From: Sphingobacterium micropteri
GTDB lineage: Bacteria; Bacteroidota; Bacteroidia; Sphingobacteriales; Sphingobacteriaceae
Direction of reading: 5' to 3'
Length of the DNA stretch: 64,000 nucleotides
Assembly: GCF_014692515.1 (NCBI RefSeq)
Contig: NZ_JACOIK010000005.1
Span: 124,001 to 188,000, forward strand
Below are positions 8,752-19,507 of this stretch, in pieces; the stretch's first letter is position 1; every line of letters begins with the position of its first letter. The position numbers and the translations under genes were made by a program. Below the pieces are notes generated by a model that worked only from the letters and a program-made list of their open reading frames with translations, made no database searches and was not told the DNA's origin.

Positions 8752-9391
8752 ACGCTTCACTATGCAGGTTGAACAGTTCAATAAGCTCGGGGATATTCCC
8801 CACATTTAATTTCTCGAAAACACGACTCTTGTAAGTGCTCACTGTGGAAGAGCTTAATTCCATCAGTTTGGCAACCTCCAAAATACCGAGACCTTTGGTA
8901 AGATGTTTCGCGACGTCCATTTCGCGATTGGATAATTTATGTAACGGGTTCCCTTTGTCAAAAGAGGATTTACTCGACGTGAGTTTCTGTATGTAAAGCT
9001 CCTTCACAGCTTCGGACATGTACTTTCCGCGTGTCATAATGTTCTCTATGGCATTTTTAAGCTCGGACATCGCGGTTGTCTTATTAATATAGCCGCAAGC
9101 ACCTGCATTGATATACCGCAGCGCATAGATACTTTCCTCATACGATGAGAAAACTAATATTTTCACCTGATGCTGGATATCTAATAATTCCTTGATAACT
9201 TTAATATTATTGCCGCCAGGCATATTAATATCCAGCAGGAGTAAGTCAAAAGATTCTTTGTGCAAAAAATCATACACCTCATCGTATGTCTGTGCCTGTT
9301 GAATGTCTGCTTCGGGAATGCACTCCTTAATAATCATGGAAGCGCCTAGTCTTACAATGCTATGGTCGTCCGCTATTAATATTCTCTTCAT
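8750..9391 (-). CDS. NarL/LuxR-family response regulator, orphan
   Basis: The 213-residue protein has a receiver domain (residues 1-120) with acidic pair DD8-9, phospho-acceptor Asp54 in LLLLDINMPGG and a conserved Lys in GYINKTT. The LuxR-type helix-turn-helix follows (about 148-208: LSNREMDVAKHLTKG, then SSSTVSTYKSRVFEKL). It would be a DNA-binding regulator activated by phosphorylation. No complete kinase is adjacent. The truncated NarL-type kinase at 15494-15979 is 6 kb away and lacks its phospho-acceptor region, so a distant partner is likely. A -7-like box lies at 9459-9466. Confidence 0.9.
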   Translation of the reverse strand: MKRILIADDHSIVRLGASMIIKECIPEADIQQAQTYDEVYDFLHKESFDLLLLDINMPGGNNIKVIKELLDIQHQVKILVFSSYEESIYALRYINAGACGYINKTTAMSELKNAIENIMTRGKYMSEAVKELYIQKLTSSKSSFDKGNPLHKLSNREMDVAKHLTKGLGILEVAKLMELSSSTVSTYKSRVFEKLNVGNIPELIELFNLHSEA

Positions 9392-9458
9392 TTACGGGTT
9401 GCTTATGCTGGTGTTTTTGTAAGTTCGATATGCGATGTACTTGTCTGCTATGACGGAA

Positions 9459-9466
9459 CAAATATA
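9459..9466 (-). promoter_or_regulatory. -7 box for the LuxR-type regulator
   Basis: Read on the minus strand this is TATATTTG, a full match to TAnnTTTG, 67 bp before the start codon. No good -33 element is seen at the expected distance, so this is a moderate prediction. It lies in the 208-bp divergent spacer to mscL. Confidence 0.4.
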
Positions 9467-9599
9467 ATTAAGTAAATGATATAAAAAAAGTCTACCTCAT
9501 ATCCATGATTTATGTGCGTGTTAAAAATATTACGAAATTCTTGAATATTGTAGATTTAATTGTCATTTTTGATTATTCATTGTTTTTAAATTTAAAATT

Positions 9600-10007
9600 A
9601 TGGGATTTCTAAAAGAATTTAAGGAATTTGCCATGCGCGGAAGCGTCATCGACCTCGCAGTCGGTGTGGTAATCGGAGGTGCTTTTGGTAAAATTGTTAC
9701 TTCCATGGTGGATGATATTATCATGCCGCCTATTGGCTACATTACAGGTGGGGTGGATTTCAGCAACATGAAGTATGTTATCACGGAAGCGAACGAGGCT
9801 GCTGGCACGACGGAAGTTGCTATTACGTATGGTAATTTTATTAATGTTATTATTCAGTTCCTGATTATTGCGTTTTGTATCTTTTTGGTAATCAAGGGAA
9901 TTAATTCTTTGAAACGCAAGGAAGAAGCAGCTCCAGCCGCACCAGCCGCACCATCTAAAGAAGAGGTGTTGTTGACCGAGATTCGTGATATACTAAGGAG
10001 TAAATAG
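9600..10007 (+). CDS. mscL: MscL large-conductance mechanosensitive channel
   Basis: MscL opens under membrane tension and releases solutes during osmotic downshock. The 135-residue product has the conserved amphipathic N-terminus ([44 protein letters not shown]), abbreviated here by its ends: [12 protein letters not shown] and DIIMPP. TM1 lies at about residues 18-40 and TM2 at about 80-102 ([19 protein letters not shown]). A charged C-terminal helix follows an Ala/Pro-rich linker. The length is usual. It is transcribed divergently from the regulator at 8750-9391 and precedes the rpmH promoter. Confidence 0.97.
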   Translation: MGFLKEFKEFAMRGSVIDLAVGVVIGGAFGKIVTSMVDDIIMPPIGYITGGVDFSNMKYVITEANEAAGTTEVAITYGNFINVIIQFLIIAFCIFLVIKGINSLKRKEEAAPAAPAAPSKEEVLLTEIRDILRSK

Positions 10008-10018
10008 TTTTGGTAAAA

Positions 10019-10050
10019 TTTGCTTCTTTTCTAAAATAACAGTACTTTTG
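10019..10050 (+). promoter_or_regulatory. rpmH promoter
   Basis: TTTG at 10019-10022, a 20-base spacer, and TACTTTTG at 10043-10050 give a full match to the Bacteroidota promoter. The rpmH start codon is 56 bp downstream. This is one of the cleanest promoters in the window and fits a highly expressed ribosomal gene. Confidence 0.8.
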
Positions 10051-10106
10051 CATTCCCTTGTATAGGGAGGGATTGATTTAGATATAAAAACAAGCATAAT
10101 AGCGTC

Positions 10107-10265
10107 ATGAAAAGAACATTTCAGCCTTCGTTAAGAAAAAGAAGAAATAAGCACGGTTTCCGTGAGCGTATGAGTACAGCTAACGGCAGAAGAGTATTGG
10201 CTGCTCGTAGAGCTAAAGGAAGAAAACGTCTTTCTGTATCAGACGAATACCGTCACAAAGGGTAA
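10107..10265 (+). CDS. rpmH: 50S ribosomal protein L34
   Basis: A 52-residue gene, easily missed because of its size. The translation begins [20 protein letters not shown] and continues through the signature [20 protein letters not shown], matching L34 across its length; the C-terminal SDEYRHKG is the form seen in Bacteroidota. L34 is a small basic protein of the large ribosomal subunit. It is the first gene of the conserved rpmH-rnpA-yidD cluster and has a strong promoter upstream. Confidence 0.98.
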   Translation: MKRTFQPSLRKRRNKHGFRERMSTANGRRVLAARRAKGRKRLSVSDEYRHKG

Positions 10266-10316
10266 TAAATACAGGTCGGTGGCTCCTGCGGGCTTGTGTT
10301 TCGGCAAATAGTCACA

Positions 10317-10727
10317 ATGAGCTATACATTTACGAAGGAAGAACGATTATGCAGTAAAAGACTTATTGAAAGTCTTTTCCGTAATGGTTCTTCTTTTGTT
10401 GTTTATCCTTACCGTGTTGTATGGCTGTATACCTCACCTATACAACAAAATATTATTCCTGCGCAATGTATAATCTCCGTTTCTAAACGTCGCTTTCGAA
10501 AAGCGGTAGATCGGAATGCGCTCAAACGTCGGATAAGAGAGGCTTATCGCCTGCAAAAATCAGATTTATATAAGTTTCTTCAAGAACATTCCCTACATTT
10601 GTTGGTGGCATTCCAATATGTGGGAAAGGAAAAGGAACCCTATGCAATGCTCTATCAACGTATGGGAAAGGTATTAGCCAAGCTGAAAGATGAGCATATT
10701 CAAATTCTTATGGGAAAAACTGATTAA
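10317..10727 (+). CDS. rnpA: RNase P protein component
   Basis: RnpA is the protein cofactor of the RNase P ribozyme that trims tRNA 5' leaders. The 136-residue product shows [17 protein letters not shown] at the N-terminus and the RNR signature [14 protein letters not shown], which contacts the RNA. The ATG at 10317 was chosen over an upstream non-ATG codon at 10296, because the family begins with the phenylalanine-containing FTKEERL stretch. It follows rpmH by 51 bp, and the downstream yidD start lies 38 bp inside its 3' end. Confidence 0.95.
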   Translation: MSYTFTKEERLCSKRLIESLFRNGSSFVVYPYRVVWLYTSPIQQNIIPAQCIISVSKRRFRKAVDRNALKRRIREAYRLQKSDLYKFLQEHSLHLLVAFQYVGKEKEPYAMLYQRMGKVLAKLKDEHIQILMGKTD

Positions 10728-10944
10728 AAAGCCACTACAGTGGTTTTTCGTAGTTATCATCCGTTTTTATCAGCTTTTCATTTCACCATTTTTAGGGGCC
10801 AATTGTCGGTATACGCCAACCTGTTCGCAATATGGTAAGGAAGCTATCCTGAAATACGGCCCTTTTAAAGGAGGGTATCTGGCGATTCGACGAATATTGA
10901 GATGTCATCCTTGCGGAGGGCATGGACATGATCCTGTTCCATAA
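10690..10944 (+). CDS. yidD: YidD membrane protein insertion efficiency factor
   Basis: The 84-residue protein shows the YidD pattern: amphipathic N-terminal helix ([17 protein letters not shown]), then [16 protein letters not shown], then [18 protein letters not shown]. Three conserved cysteine positions are present. YidD is a peripheral inner-membrane protein thought to aid YidC-dependent insertion. The start lies inside rnpA, a 38-bp overlap common for this pair; yidC itself is not in the window. TsaB follows 5 bp later, so rpmH-rnpA-yidD-tsaB are likely co-transcribed. Confidence 0.95.
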   Translation: MSIFKFLWEKLIKKPLQWFFVVIIRFYQLFISPFLGANCRYTPTCSQYGKEAILKYGPFKGGYLAIRRILRCHPCGGHGHDPVP

Positions 10945-10949
10945 AGTCT

Positions 10950-11651
10950 ATGATAGAGAATACGTATATTTTACAAATAGAAACAGCAACACCGGTATGC
11001 TCTGTCGCTATCGGGAAAAATGGAAAAACAATAGCCACGGTAGAAGCTGACGGACCTAATTTACATGCGAGCAACCTAACCTTGTTCATTGAGGAGGTAT
11101 TGGAAAGGGCAGCCATCACCAGGAGTGATCTGCACGCGGTAGCCATAAGCAAAGGCCCTGGTTCCTATACCGGTCTCCGAATCGGTGTTTCAACCGCTAA
11201 AGGACTATGTTACGCCTTGGATATTCCATTAATTGCCGTTAATACGCTGGAAGCGATGGTTTCTGGATTTGTTTCCCGGCAGAATGGGAGCGTGTTTACA
11301 CGTATATTAGTGCCGATGATCGATGCTCGTCGGATGGAAGTATACATGGCCAAATACAATGCGCAGTTGGAATGTATAGCAGAGACGGCAGCTCGTATTA
11401 TCGATGAAAGCTCTTTTTCCGAAGGGGGTGAAAATACAGGCTATGTTCTTTTTGGAAGTGGGGCAGATAAACTGGAAACGCTTTTTCAAGGTCAGGAGAT
11501 GGTTCAGGTGGAGGTAGGATTTCGTAATGCGGCCTCGTTTTTTGATATATTAGCTTTTCAAAAATTCCAACAAGTTGCTTTTGAGGATATTATTTATTTT
11601 GAACCTTACTACCTGAAGGACTTTATTGCTACTACGCCCAAAAAACGTTAA
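10950..11651 (+). CDS. tsaB: TsaB, tRNA t6A37 synthesis factor
   Basis: TsaB is the ASKHA-fold partner of TsaD in the threonylcarbamoyl transfer that makes t6A37 on ANN-decoding tRNAs. The 233 residues begin ILQIETATPVCSVAIGKNGK, followed by NLHASNLTLFIEEVL. The diagnostic motif AISKGPGSYTGLRIGVSTAKGLCYALDIPL is shown here by its parts KGPGSYTGLRIG and AKGLCYA. The family usually lacks the metal-binding His pair of TsaD, and none is seen. The stop codon abuts the stop codon of convergent corA with no gap and no evident hairpin. Confidence 0.95.
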   Translation: MIENTYILQIETATPVCSVAIGKNGKTIATVEADGPNLHASNLTLFIEEVLERAAITRSDLHAVAISKGPGSYTGLRIGVSTAKGLCYALDIPLIAVNTLEAMVSGFVSRQNGSVFTRILVPMIDARRMEVYMAKYNAQLECIAETAARIIDESSFSEGGENTGYVLFGSGADKLETLFQGQEMVQVEVGFRNAASFFDILAFQKFQQVAFEDIIYFEPYYLKDFIATTPKKR

Positions 11652-12554
11652 TTACAACCATCTACGCTTTTTGAACCAATAATAAATGAGTGCGGCGAGA
11701 ACTGCCATCGCTAAGATGACCGCCGGATAACCGTAATACCATTCTAGTTCGGGCATATTTTTGAAGTTCATGCCATACACGCCTACGATGAATGTAAGCG
11801 GCATGAAAAAAACCGATATGATGGTCAAGGTACGCATAATATCATTGGTGTGATTAGATTCTATATTGAAATAAACAGAGAGAAGCTGTGCTGTATTTTC
11901 GGAGATGTTGCGATATAAGGTGGACGAGCGGGCATAAATATCTTTTAAGTCCTGTGTATAAATGTTTTTGAATGCCGACAGGTGGAAGAAATCCACGATA
12001 TCCTTGTAAAGTGTTAATATAATGCGGATAAGATCGATTTGACGTTTAATGTAATAAAGCTGACGTAGGAAGTCCTTTTTCCGTCTGTTTAAAAACACCA
12101 TCTCTTCATAGCTGTCCAGCTGCGTATTTAGTTTGTTGATAACTAAATTTTCAAAAGTCTTCAGTGCCTCCGAGGTAAGATGATTGATAAAAAGTTTGCT
12201 GGAACTGAGTTTATTAAACGGAAAGTTGTCAGCGAGTTTTTCCAGATATTCGATATTTCCGCGATGGACAGTAATCACAAACTTGTCGCTAAAAAATACC
12301 GATATGCGTTCCGTAATTTCAGTTAGGGTATCGGAGAAATTGTCAAACCTTGCGGGAATAGAGCGGATAATGAGAAAATGGTAATTTTCGAATTCTTCTA
12401 TCTTCGGTAGCTGGCCGATCTGCAGACAATCTTTAATCGAGGCTTCGTGTAATTGATATTTGGATCTAAGTGTTTCGAAATCTTCAAGTGTAGGCTCGGA
12501 TATATCAATCCAATCAAAGGAAGCGTTGGTAGAATCTAAGATGGTGCGTACCAT
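11652..12554 (-). CDS. corA: CorA-family magnesium/divalent cation transporter
   Basis: The 300-residue protein has a long, mostly helical cytoplasmic N-terminal domain and two C-terminal membrane helices. The signature YGMNF sits at the end of the first (FMPLTFIVGVYGMNF), followed by a short acidic loop (NMPELEWYYGYP) and the second helix ending KKRRW. This is the CorA pore architecture, pentameric in the inner membrane. The ATG at 12554 is preferred to the GTG at 12584: it removes ten residues of no family character. It runs convergent with tsaB. Confidence 0.93.
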   Translation of the reverse strand: MVRTILDSTNASFDWIDISEPTLEDFETLRSKYQLHEASIKDCLQIGQLPKIEEFENYHFLIIRSIPARFDNFSDTLTEITERISVFFSDKFVITVHRGNIEYLEKLADNFPFNKLSSSKLFINHLTSEALKTFENLVINKLNTQLDSYEEMVFLNRRKKDFLRQLYYIKRQIDLIRIILTLYKDIVDFFHLSAFKNIYTQDLKDIYARSSTLYRNISENTAQLLSVYFNIESNHTNDIMRTLTIISVFFMPLTFIVGVYGMNFKNMPELEWYYGYPAVILAMAVLAALIYYWFKKRRWL

Positions 12555-12586
12555 AGTGAGATAACAATATATTCGAGAAATCACAA

Positions 12587-12625
12587 AAACAAATAAGGCT
12601 ATTCCAAGAATAGCCTTATTTGTTT
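12587..12625 (-). terminator. Intrinsic terminator after the Skp-like gene
   Basis: A perfect 17-bp stem (12587-12603 with 12609-12625) with a 5-nt loop ends, on the minus strand, in a T-rich run. It lies between the stop of the Skp-like gene and the start of corA and should separate the two transcripts. Confidence 0.85.
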
Positions 12626-12633
12626 GAATTTTC

Positions 12634-13254
12634 TTATTTCTTTTCTTTGGCTTTTTTGTCTTGATATTCCTTATTCAAGGCAGCTACCACTTCGGTGGTA
12701 ATATCTTTTTTCTTTTCTGCATACAACACCGTAGGATTGGAAACGGAGTACGTTAATACCAACTCATAACCTTTTTCTTCGGCATGTTTTTTCAAATACT
12801 CCGAGATCGTATTATATACATTGTTGAATTCAGTTGATTCATCCTGTGCAATAGATGCGGATGCATTTTGGTCTAGGCGTCCCAGTTCATCTTGTTTACG
12901 GGCTAGTCTTTCTTCTGTTGCCTGACGGTCAGAAGCGCTCATGGTAGCTGCTTTCTGTTGATATTCGGCTACCTCACGCTGGAAGGCCTGGCCTTTACTT
13001 TGTAAATCACTCTGTGCCTTTTTTACCTTCGCTTCGAGTTTACTTCTAATGTCTTTATAGTATTCGTATTTTTCGGATAAAGTATCAGCGTTTATATAAA
13101 CGATTTTCTCTCCTTCGTTGGCAGCCGCAACGGATGCACTAGAATCAGTTTCAGGTGCAGTTCCGGTGCTTGCATTTTGGTTACAGGAAGCTACGGCCAG
13201 AATGGCCACCAATCCTAAAGATACGTTTGATACTGTTTTAAATAGTTTATTCAT
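12634..13254 (-). CDS. OmpH/Skp-like periplasmic chaperone, predicted lipoprotein
   Basis: The 206-residue product starts with a lipoprotein signal (VAILAVASC, Cys at about residue 22 counted from the ATG at 13254). A low-complexity linker follows, then an OmpH-like domain: VYINADTLSEKYEYYKDIRSKLEAKVKKAQ, shown by its ends VYINADTLSEKY and SKLEAKVKKAQ, a long coiled coil, and a closing beta segment (YELVLTYSVSNPTVLYAEK). Skp/OmpH proteins hold unfolded outer-membrane proteins in the periplasm. Lipidation is common for this family in Bacteroidota. A TAGGTTTG -7-like box lies at 13276-13283 on the minus strand. The longer frame starting at 13278 was not used. Confidence 0.88.
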   Translation of the reverse strand: MNKLFKTVSNVSLGLVAILAVASCNQNASTGTAPETDSSASVAAANEGEKIVYINADTLSEKYEYYKDIRSKLEAKVKKAQSDLQSKGQAFQREVAEYQQKAATMSASDRQATEERLARKQDELGRLDQNASASIAQDESTEFNNVYNTISEYLKKHAEEKGYELVLTYSVSNPTVLYAEKKKDITTEVVAALNKEYQDKKAKEKK

Positions 13255-13413
13255 TCTAATATAGTTTTCAGAAAACAAACCTAAGATAAAAAATCAAATT
13301 TTAGAAGTTCTTTGTTATTTCTTAGCAAATTATACGCTAAAAAGTGGTGTATTTACGAATATTTTAGGGTTATCCATCATTTGAATACGGAGCTATCGCA
13401 CGTATATTATCTC

Positions 13414-13444
13414 TTGATTTTTAGGGAAAAAAATCGTATTTTTG
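13414..13444 (+). promoter_or_regulatory. gyrB promoter
   Basis: TTG at 13414-13416, a 20-base spacer and TATTTTTG at 13437-13444 match the Bacteroidota promoter. The gyrB start is 33 bp downstream. Confidence 0.75.
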
Positions 13445-13468
13445 AATGTTTAACGATACTCATTTTAA

Positions 13469-15436
<1,968 letters not shown>

Positions 15437-15458
15437 CGAAATGATGTTATCAAGACAG

Positions 15459-15490
15459 TCCCGACTTATCATAAGTCGGGATTTTTTTTG
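15459..15490 (+). terminator. Intrinsic terminator after gyrB
   Basis: CCCGACTTAT (15460-15469) and ATAAGTCGGG (15471-15480) form a strong stem followed by eight T residues. It lies 23 bp past the gyrB stop and just before the convergent kinase remnant. Confidence 0.9.
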
Positions 15491-15493
15491 ATT

Positions 15494-15979
15494 TTATATT
15501 AGCTTTTGTTCAATCGCCATTTTGACCAATACGGCTGTACCTTGACCCGACGAATAGATATTCATCTTGCCTTGGAAGGCATCCACACGTTGTCGTACAT
15601 TCTGTAGCCCCATGCCTTCGGTGACCTGTTCTTGGTCAAACCCGATCCCGTCATCTTGTACCGTGAAGGATATGCGGTTTTCCTCCTGCACCAATTGTAC
15701 ATTGATATGACTTGGTTGGGCGTGTTTGAGCGCATTATTGACCAGTTCGTGGATACAACGATAGATCATGATCTCCATTTTTTCCGACAGGCGGGTTTCA
15801 TTACCAAAATAATGAAAGTCGGCGATGGGGATCGCCGCACAGAAATCAGTTAGGGAAGCCTTTAAGCCGTAACGTAGCAACGACTCGGGCATCATATGGT
15901 GTGCTACACGACGCAGTTCCTGTATGGAATCGTCGAGCATACCAATGGCTTTTTGAAAACGGGATACATCAATGCAAAA
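15494..15979 (-). pseudogene. 5'-truncated NarL-type sensor histidine kinase remnant
   Basis: About 160 codons remain of a kinase. The second helix of the dimerisation domain (MLDDSIQELRRVAHHMMPES) and a complete HATPase_c domain (ELVNNALKHA for the N box, DDGIGFD for G1, GMGLQNVRQRV for G2) are visible. The sensor region and the first helix with the phospho-acceptor histidine (usually ARDLHDG-like) are absent. The open frame runs upstream into the rpsA terminator, where only a TTG is available; the first internal ATG is at 15940. Loss of the 5' part makes autophosphorylation unlikely. It might still act as an ATPase-only fragment, but a pseudogene is the simpler reading. Confidence 0.75.
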
Positions 15980-16010
15980 AAAGCCCCGATTGATTTCCAA
16001 TCGGGGCTTT
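15976..16010 (-). terminator. Intrinsic terminator after rpsA
   Basis: A 12-bp stem (15980-15991 with 15999-16010, core GCCCCGATT/AATCGGGGC) with a 7-nt loop is followed on the minus strand by a T-run. The broken 5' end of the kinase remnant begins exactly here. Confidence 0.9.
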
Positions 16011-16032
16011 GAAGTATACAGATAACCTAAAA

Positions 16033-17967
16033 TTATTTAGATTTCTTTTCGTCACCTTCCATTTGCTGTTTCAATTGTGCAAGAACGTCTAAGTCACCTA
16101 ATGTAGATTTCTCAACAGAGTCTTTTACTTTTTTCACAGCTGAATTAGCAGCTTTTGCTTCTTTTTTGCGATTATTGAATTCTTCAATACGAGCTTCTGC
16201 TTTTTGGTCTTCCCAGATACGAGAGTGGGATATCACTAAGCGTTTGTTCTCTTTGTTAAATTCAATAATTTTGAATTCCGCAACTTCATCTACTTTCAAT
16301 GGGTTACCGTCTTCTTTGATAGAGTGTTTGTTCGGACAGAAGCCTTCAACACCATATTGTAATGCAACGATATCACCTTTGTCGCCAACTTTGATTACAG
16401 TACCTTCGTGAACAGAACCTTCTGTAAAGATCGTTTCAAATGTATCCCAAGGGTTTTCTTCCAATTGTTTGTGTCCCAAAGAAAGCTTACGGTTTTCTTC
16501 ATCAAGTTCCAGAACAACAACCTCTAATGTTTCACCTACTTTAGTAAATTCGTTAGGGTGGTTGATTTTCTTAGACCAAGAAAGATCCGAGATATGGATT
16601 AAGCCATCGATACCATCTTCTAGCTCTACAAATACACCAAAGTTGGTCATATTTTTAACAACTGCAGACTGCTTAGACCCGATTGGGTAACGCTCTGTGA
16701 TGTTTTTCCAAGGATCAGGTGTCAATTGTTTGATACCTAAGCTCATTTTACGCTCTTCACGGTCTAACGTTAAGATTTCCGCTTCGATTTCATCCCCTAC
16801 TTTTAAGAATTCTTGTGGAGAACGTAAGTTTTGAGACCAAGACATTTCCGATACGTGAATTAAGCCTTCTACACCAGGGATAATTTCAAGGAATGCGCCG
16901 TAGTCTGCTACGGTAACAATTTTTCCTTTTACTTTAGAACCTACTGCTAGTTCCGTATCTAAAGACTCCCAAGGGTGCTCTGATAGTTGTTTAAGACCTA
17001 AAGCGATACGTTTTTTCTCATCGTCAAAATCTAATACAACCACGTTGATTGTTTGGTCTAAAGCCAATACTTCTTTCGGATGCTCAATGCGGCCCCAAGA
17101 AATATCTGTAATGTGAAGTAAACCATCAACACCACCTAGATCGATGAATACACCGAAATCTGTAATGTTTTTAACAGTACCTTCCAATACTTGTCCTTTT
17201 TCTAATTTAGCAACGATTTCAGATTTTTGGTTTTCTAAGTCGTCCTCAATTAATACTTTGTGTGATACAACAACGTTTTTAAACTCATGGTTAATTTTAA
17301 CCACTTTAAATTCCATAGTTTTACCTACGTATACGTCGTAATCACGGATAGGTTTGATGTCGATTTGTGAACCAGGTAAGAAAGCTTCTACACCTTTAAT
17401 GTCTACAATTAAACCACCTTTTGTACGAGATTTAACGAAACCATCGATAATTGCATCGTTTTCCAATGCCTCGTTGATAGCTTCCCAAGATTTTTGTGTT
17501 TTAGCACGTTTGCGTGATAATACAAGCTGACCGTTTGCATCCTCTTGAGATTCTACAAACACATCTACTTTATCACCAACTTTCAAGTCAGGTAAGTCGC
17601 GGAACTCCGATGATGCTACAAGGCCGTCTGATTTGAAACCTACGTTCAATACAACATCTTTGTTGTTGATCGAAACCACAGTACCTTCAATAATTTCACC
17701 TTGGTTGATTTGATTGAACGTTCCAGCGTATTGCTCTTCTAATTTAGCACGCTCTGTGTCGCTGTAGTTACCGAACGCTTTTTCATCTAAATCCCAGTCA
17801 AAGTCACCTTCAGGTGTACTCCAAGTGGTAGATTTGATGTCTTCGATTAATTTTGAATCTGCTTCAGACTCGATTTGTTCAGTGTCTTTCACTACTTTAG
17901 TGTCAGCACCTTGTAGCTCTGCGTTTTTCGCCGCTAACTCTTTTTCTGCTTCTTGTTTTTTTGCCAT
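16033..17967 (-). CDS. rpsA: 30S ribosomal protein S1
   Basis: S1 binds mRNA and helps start translation, which matters in Bacteroidota because Shine-Dalgarno sequences are weak. The 644-residue product has six S1 repeats. They are recognisable from EGTVVSINNKDVVLNVGFKS, DGFVKSRTKGGLIVDI, EGTVKNITDFGVFIDLGG, KGKIVTVADYGAFLEI, SAVVKNMTNFGVFVELED and EGTVIKVGDKGDIVAL. An acidic N-terminal extension of about 90 residues and a Lys-rich C-terminal tail flank the repeats. Codon use is regular, as expected for a highly expressed gene. It has its own promoter (-7 box 18007-18014) and terminator. Confidence 0.96.
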   Translation of the reverse strand: MAKKQEAEKELAAKNAELQGADTKVVKDTEQIESEADSKLIEDIKSTTWSTPEGDFDWDLDEKAFGNYSDTERAKLEEQYAGTFNQINQGEIIEGTVVSINNKDVVLNVGFKSDGLVASSEFRDLPDLKVGDKVDVFVESQEDANGQLVLSRKRAKTQKSWEAINEALENDAIIDGFVKSRTKGGLIVDIKGVEAFLPGSQIDIKPIRDYDVYVGKTMEFKVVKINHEFKNVVVSHKVLIEDDLENQKSEIVAKLEKGQVLEGTVKNITDFGVFIDLGGVDGLLHITDISWGRIEHPKEVLALDQTINVVVLDFDDEKKRIALGLKQLSEHPWESLDTELAVGSKVKGKIVTVADYGAFLEIIPGVEGLIHVSEMSWSQNLRSPQEFLKVGDEIEAEILTLDREERKMSLGIKQLTPDPWKNITERYPIGSKQSAVVKNMTNFGVFVELEDGIDGLIHISDLSWSKKINHPNEFTKVGETLEVVVLELDEENRKLSLGHKQLEENPWDTFETIFTEGSVHEGTVIKVGDKGDIVALQYGVEGFCPNKHSIKEDGNPLKVDEVAEFKIIEFNKENKRLVISHSRIWEDQKAEARIEEFNNRKKEAKAANSAVKKVKDSVEKSTLGDLDVLAQLKQQMEGDEKKSK

Positions 17968-18006
17968 TAATTATTAATTCTCCTTTTCCTTGCGTTGCAA
18001 GGACTG

Positions 18007-18034
18007 CAAAGATACGAAAAACTTTTATTTACAA
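18007..18034 (-). promoter_or_regulatory. rpsA promoter
   Basis: On the minus strand TATCTTTG (18014-18007) is a full -7 match, with TTG at 18034-18032 about 17 bases upstream. The rpsA start is 39 bp downstream. Confidence 0.6.
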
Positions 18035-18043
18035 TAGATTATA

Positions 18044-18448
18044 TTAAAAAAAAGACGCCATCTTTTCTTGGAAAATTTGAGGAGCGCGACAAGGTTTATT
18101 CTTTTTCATATCGACAAATACAAGTTGTGTATAGCCTGTATTCAGCAACACACCATTTTGGTTGTATATTTCATAGTCAAATTGAATACGCACCAGCGGT
18201 TTTTCTTTAATAGTGGTTTTAATCGTTATCAAGTCATCGTACCGGGCGGGTTGATAATATTTACAGACCAAATCGGTAACAGGTAGCATAACACCGATAT
18301 CCTCTAATTCCTTATAGGAAATCCCTGTGCTGCGCAGCATTTCCGTACGGGCAACTTCATAGAATGATGCATAATTTCCATAATACACATACCCCATTTG
18401 GTCGGTCTCTGCATAGCGTATACGTAGCGTGGTTTCGTGTGTAAACAT
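18044..18448 (-). CDS. Acyl-CoA thioesterase of the YbgC/4HBT family
   Basis: The 134-residue protein shows the hot-dog thioesterase signature RIRYAETDQMGYVYYGNYASFYEVART, represented by YAETDQMGYVYYGNY with the catalytic Asp at residue 16. Such enzymes hydrolyse acyl-CoA thioesters in the cytoplasm; chain preference cannot be told. The gene lies 10 bp downstream of mltG on the same strand and probably ends the PASTA-mltG-thioesterase operon. The ATG at 18448 directly precedes the conserved domain. Confidence 0.9.
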   Translation of the reverse strand: MFTHETTLRIRYAETDQMGYVYYGNYASFYEVARTEMLRSTGISYKELEDIGVMLPVTDLVCKYYQPARYDDLITIKTTIKEKPLVRIQFDYEIYNQNGVLLNTGYTQLVFVDMKKNKPCRAPQIFQEKMASFF

Positions 18449-18458
18449 TTTGTTCCTC

Positions 18459-19502
18459 CTATCGCATAATATTCCGTTCCGTCAATGCGCGCTGAAACTT
18501 TCGTGCATTTACTAAATGTTCGGCCTGTGTTCTCGCAAAATTATGGTAACCGGAAAAATCATCTTTGGCACACATATAAATGTAATCATGTTTTTTATGG
18601 TTAAGGACAGCGTCTATAGATGCAATGCTGGGAAGCATAATCGGTCCCGGAGGCAGTCCGCCATATCGATATGTGTTGTAGGGATTGTCGATGGTGAGAT
18701 GCCTGTTGAGTACACGTCTAATTGTAAAGTCGTTGTTCGCGAAGATGACGGTAGGATCTGCTTGTAATAACATCCCTTTTTCCAGACGATTGAGGTAGAG
18801 TCCTGCAATATCTGGCATCTCATCGGTATGCAATGCCTCTCCCTTTACAATAGAAGCGAGGATACTCACTTCCTGTGGTGTTAAACCAATAGCCGCTGCT
18901 TTTTCTTTACGTTCGGGCGTCCAAAATTTGTTGTATTCGTCGTGAAAACGTGCAATAATTTTGTTGGGTGCGGTATTCCAATAAACCTCGTAAGTGTTCG
19001 GAACAAACATGGTGAAGAAATTTTCCGAAGTAAATCCGTATGACTCGGCGACCTCTTCATTACCGAGGATTTCGATAAAAGCCGTGGAGTCCGCTTCGAA
19101 ATTTTTTCCGAGCAAGGCGGCGAAGTTTTCTTTGAGACGGATGTTTTCAAACCTAAACTTGACCGCTTCTTGATAGCCTCCCCTAAGATTTCCGATTAAA
19201 CGCCTGTTAGACATGCCTTCGGTAAGTTTGTAGCGTCCCGGCTTTACATTGCCTGGATATTCCATTGCATCCGCGATATAGCGAAAAAATGTTGGATTCT
19301 TTACGATTTGTTGTTCGGTCACCGTGTGTAGTACATCTTCAAAAGTATCGTTTGTCTTGATATACAGATATTCCTGCTTATCGGTGACACTTGGCCCCAT
19401 AAAAGCCTGATAACCTATCCATGCCGCTACAGCTCCTACAAAGAATAACAACAGGAGTACAATGCCAAATACCTTCCGAAAACGTTTTTTTTTCGCTGCC
19501 AT
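18459..19502 (-). CDS. mltG: MltG endolytic murein transglycosylase
   Basis: MltG cleaves nascent glycan strands and is thought to set their length. The 347-residue protein has a basic N-terminus and one membrane segment (VFGIVLLLLFFVGAVAAWIG, residues 11-30). A LysM-like region follows, then the YceG catalytic domain with catalytic Glu222 in LASIVKGEAL, then DMPDIAGLYLNRL-like and LQADPTVIFA motifs; the observed form of the first is EMPDIAGLYLNRL. It starts 5 bp after the PASTA protein gene, so both are co-expressed, fitting a peptidoglycan role for the pair. Confidence 0.94.
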   Translation of the reverse strand: MAAKKKRFRKVFGIVLLLLFFVGAVAAWIGYQAFMGPSVTDKQEYLYIKTNDTFEDVLHTVTEQQIVKNPTFFRYIADAMEYPGNVKPGRYKLTEGMSNRRLIGNLRGGYQEAVKFRFENIRLKENFAALLGKNFEADSTAFIEILGNEEVAESYGFTSENFFTMFVPNTYEVYWNTAPNKIIARFHDEYNKFWTPERKEKAAAIGLTPQEVSILASIVKGEALHTDEMPDIAGLYLNRLEKGMLLQADPTVIFANNDFTIRRVLNRHLTIDNPYNTYRYGGLPPGPIMLPSIASIDAVLNHKKHDYIYMCAKDDFSGYHNFARTQAEHLVNARKFQRALTERNIMR

Positions 19503-19507
19503 GTTTT

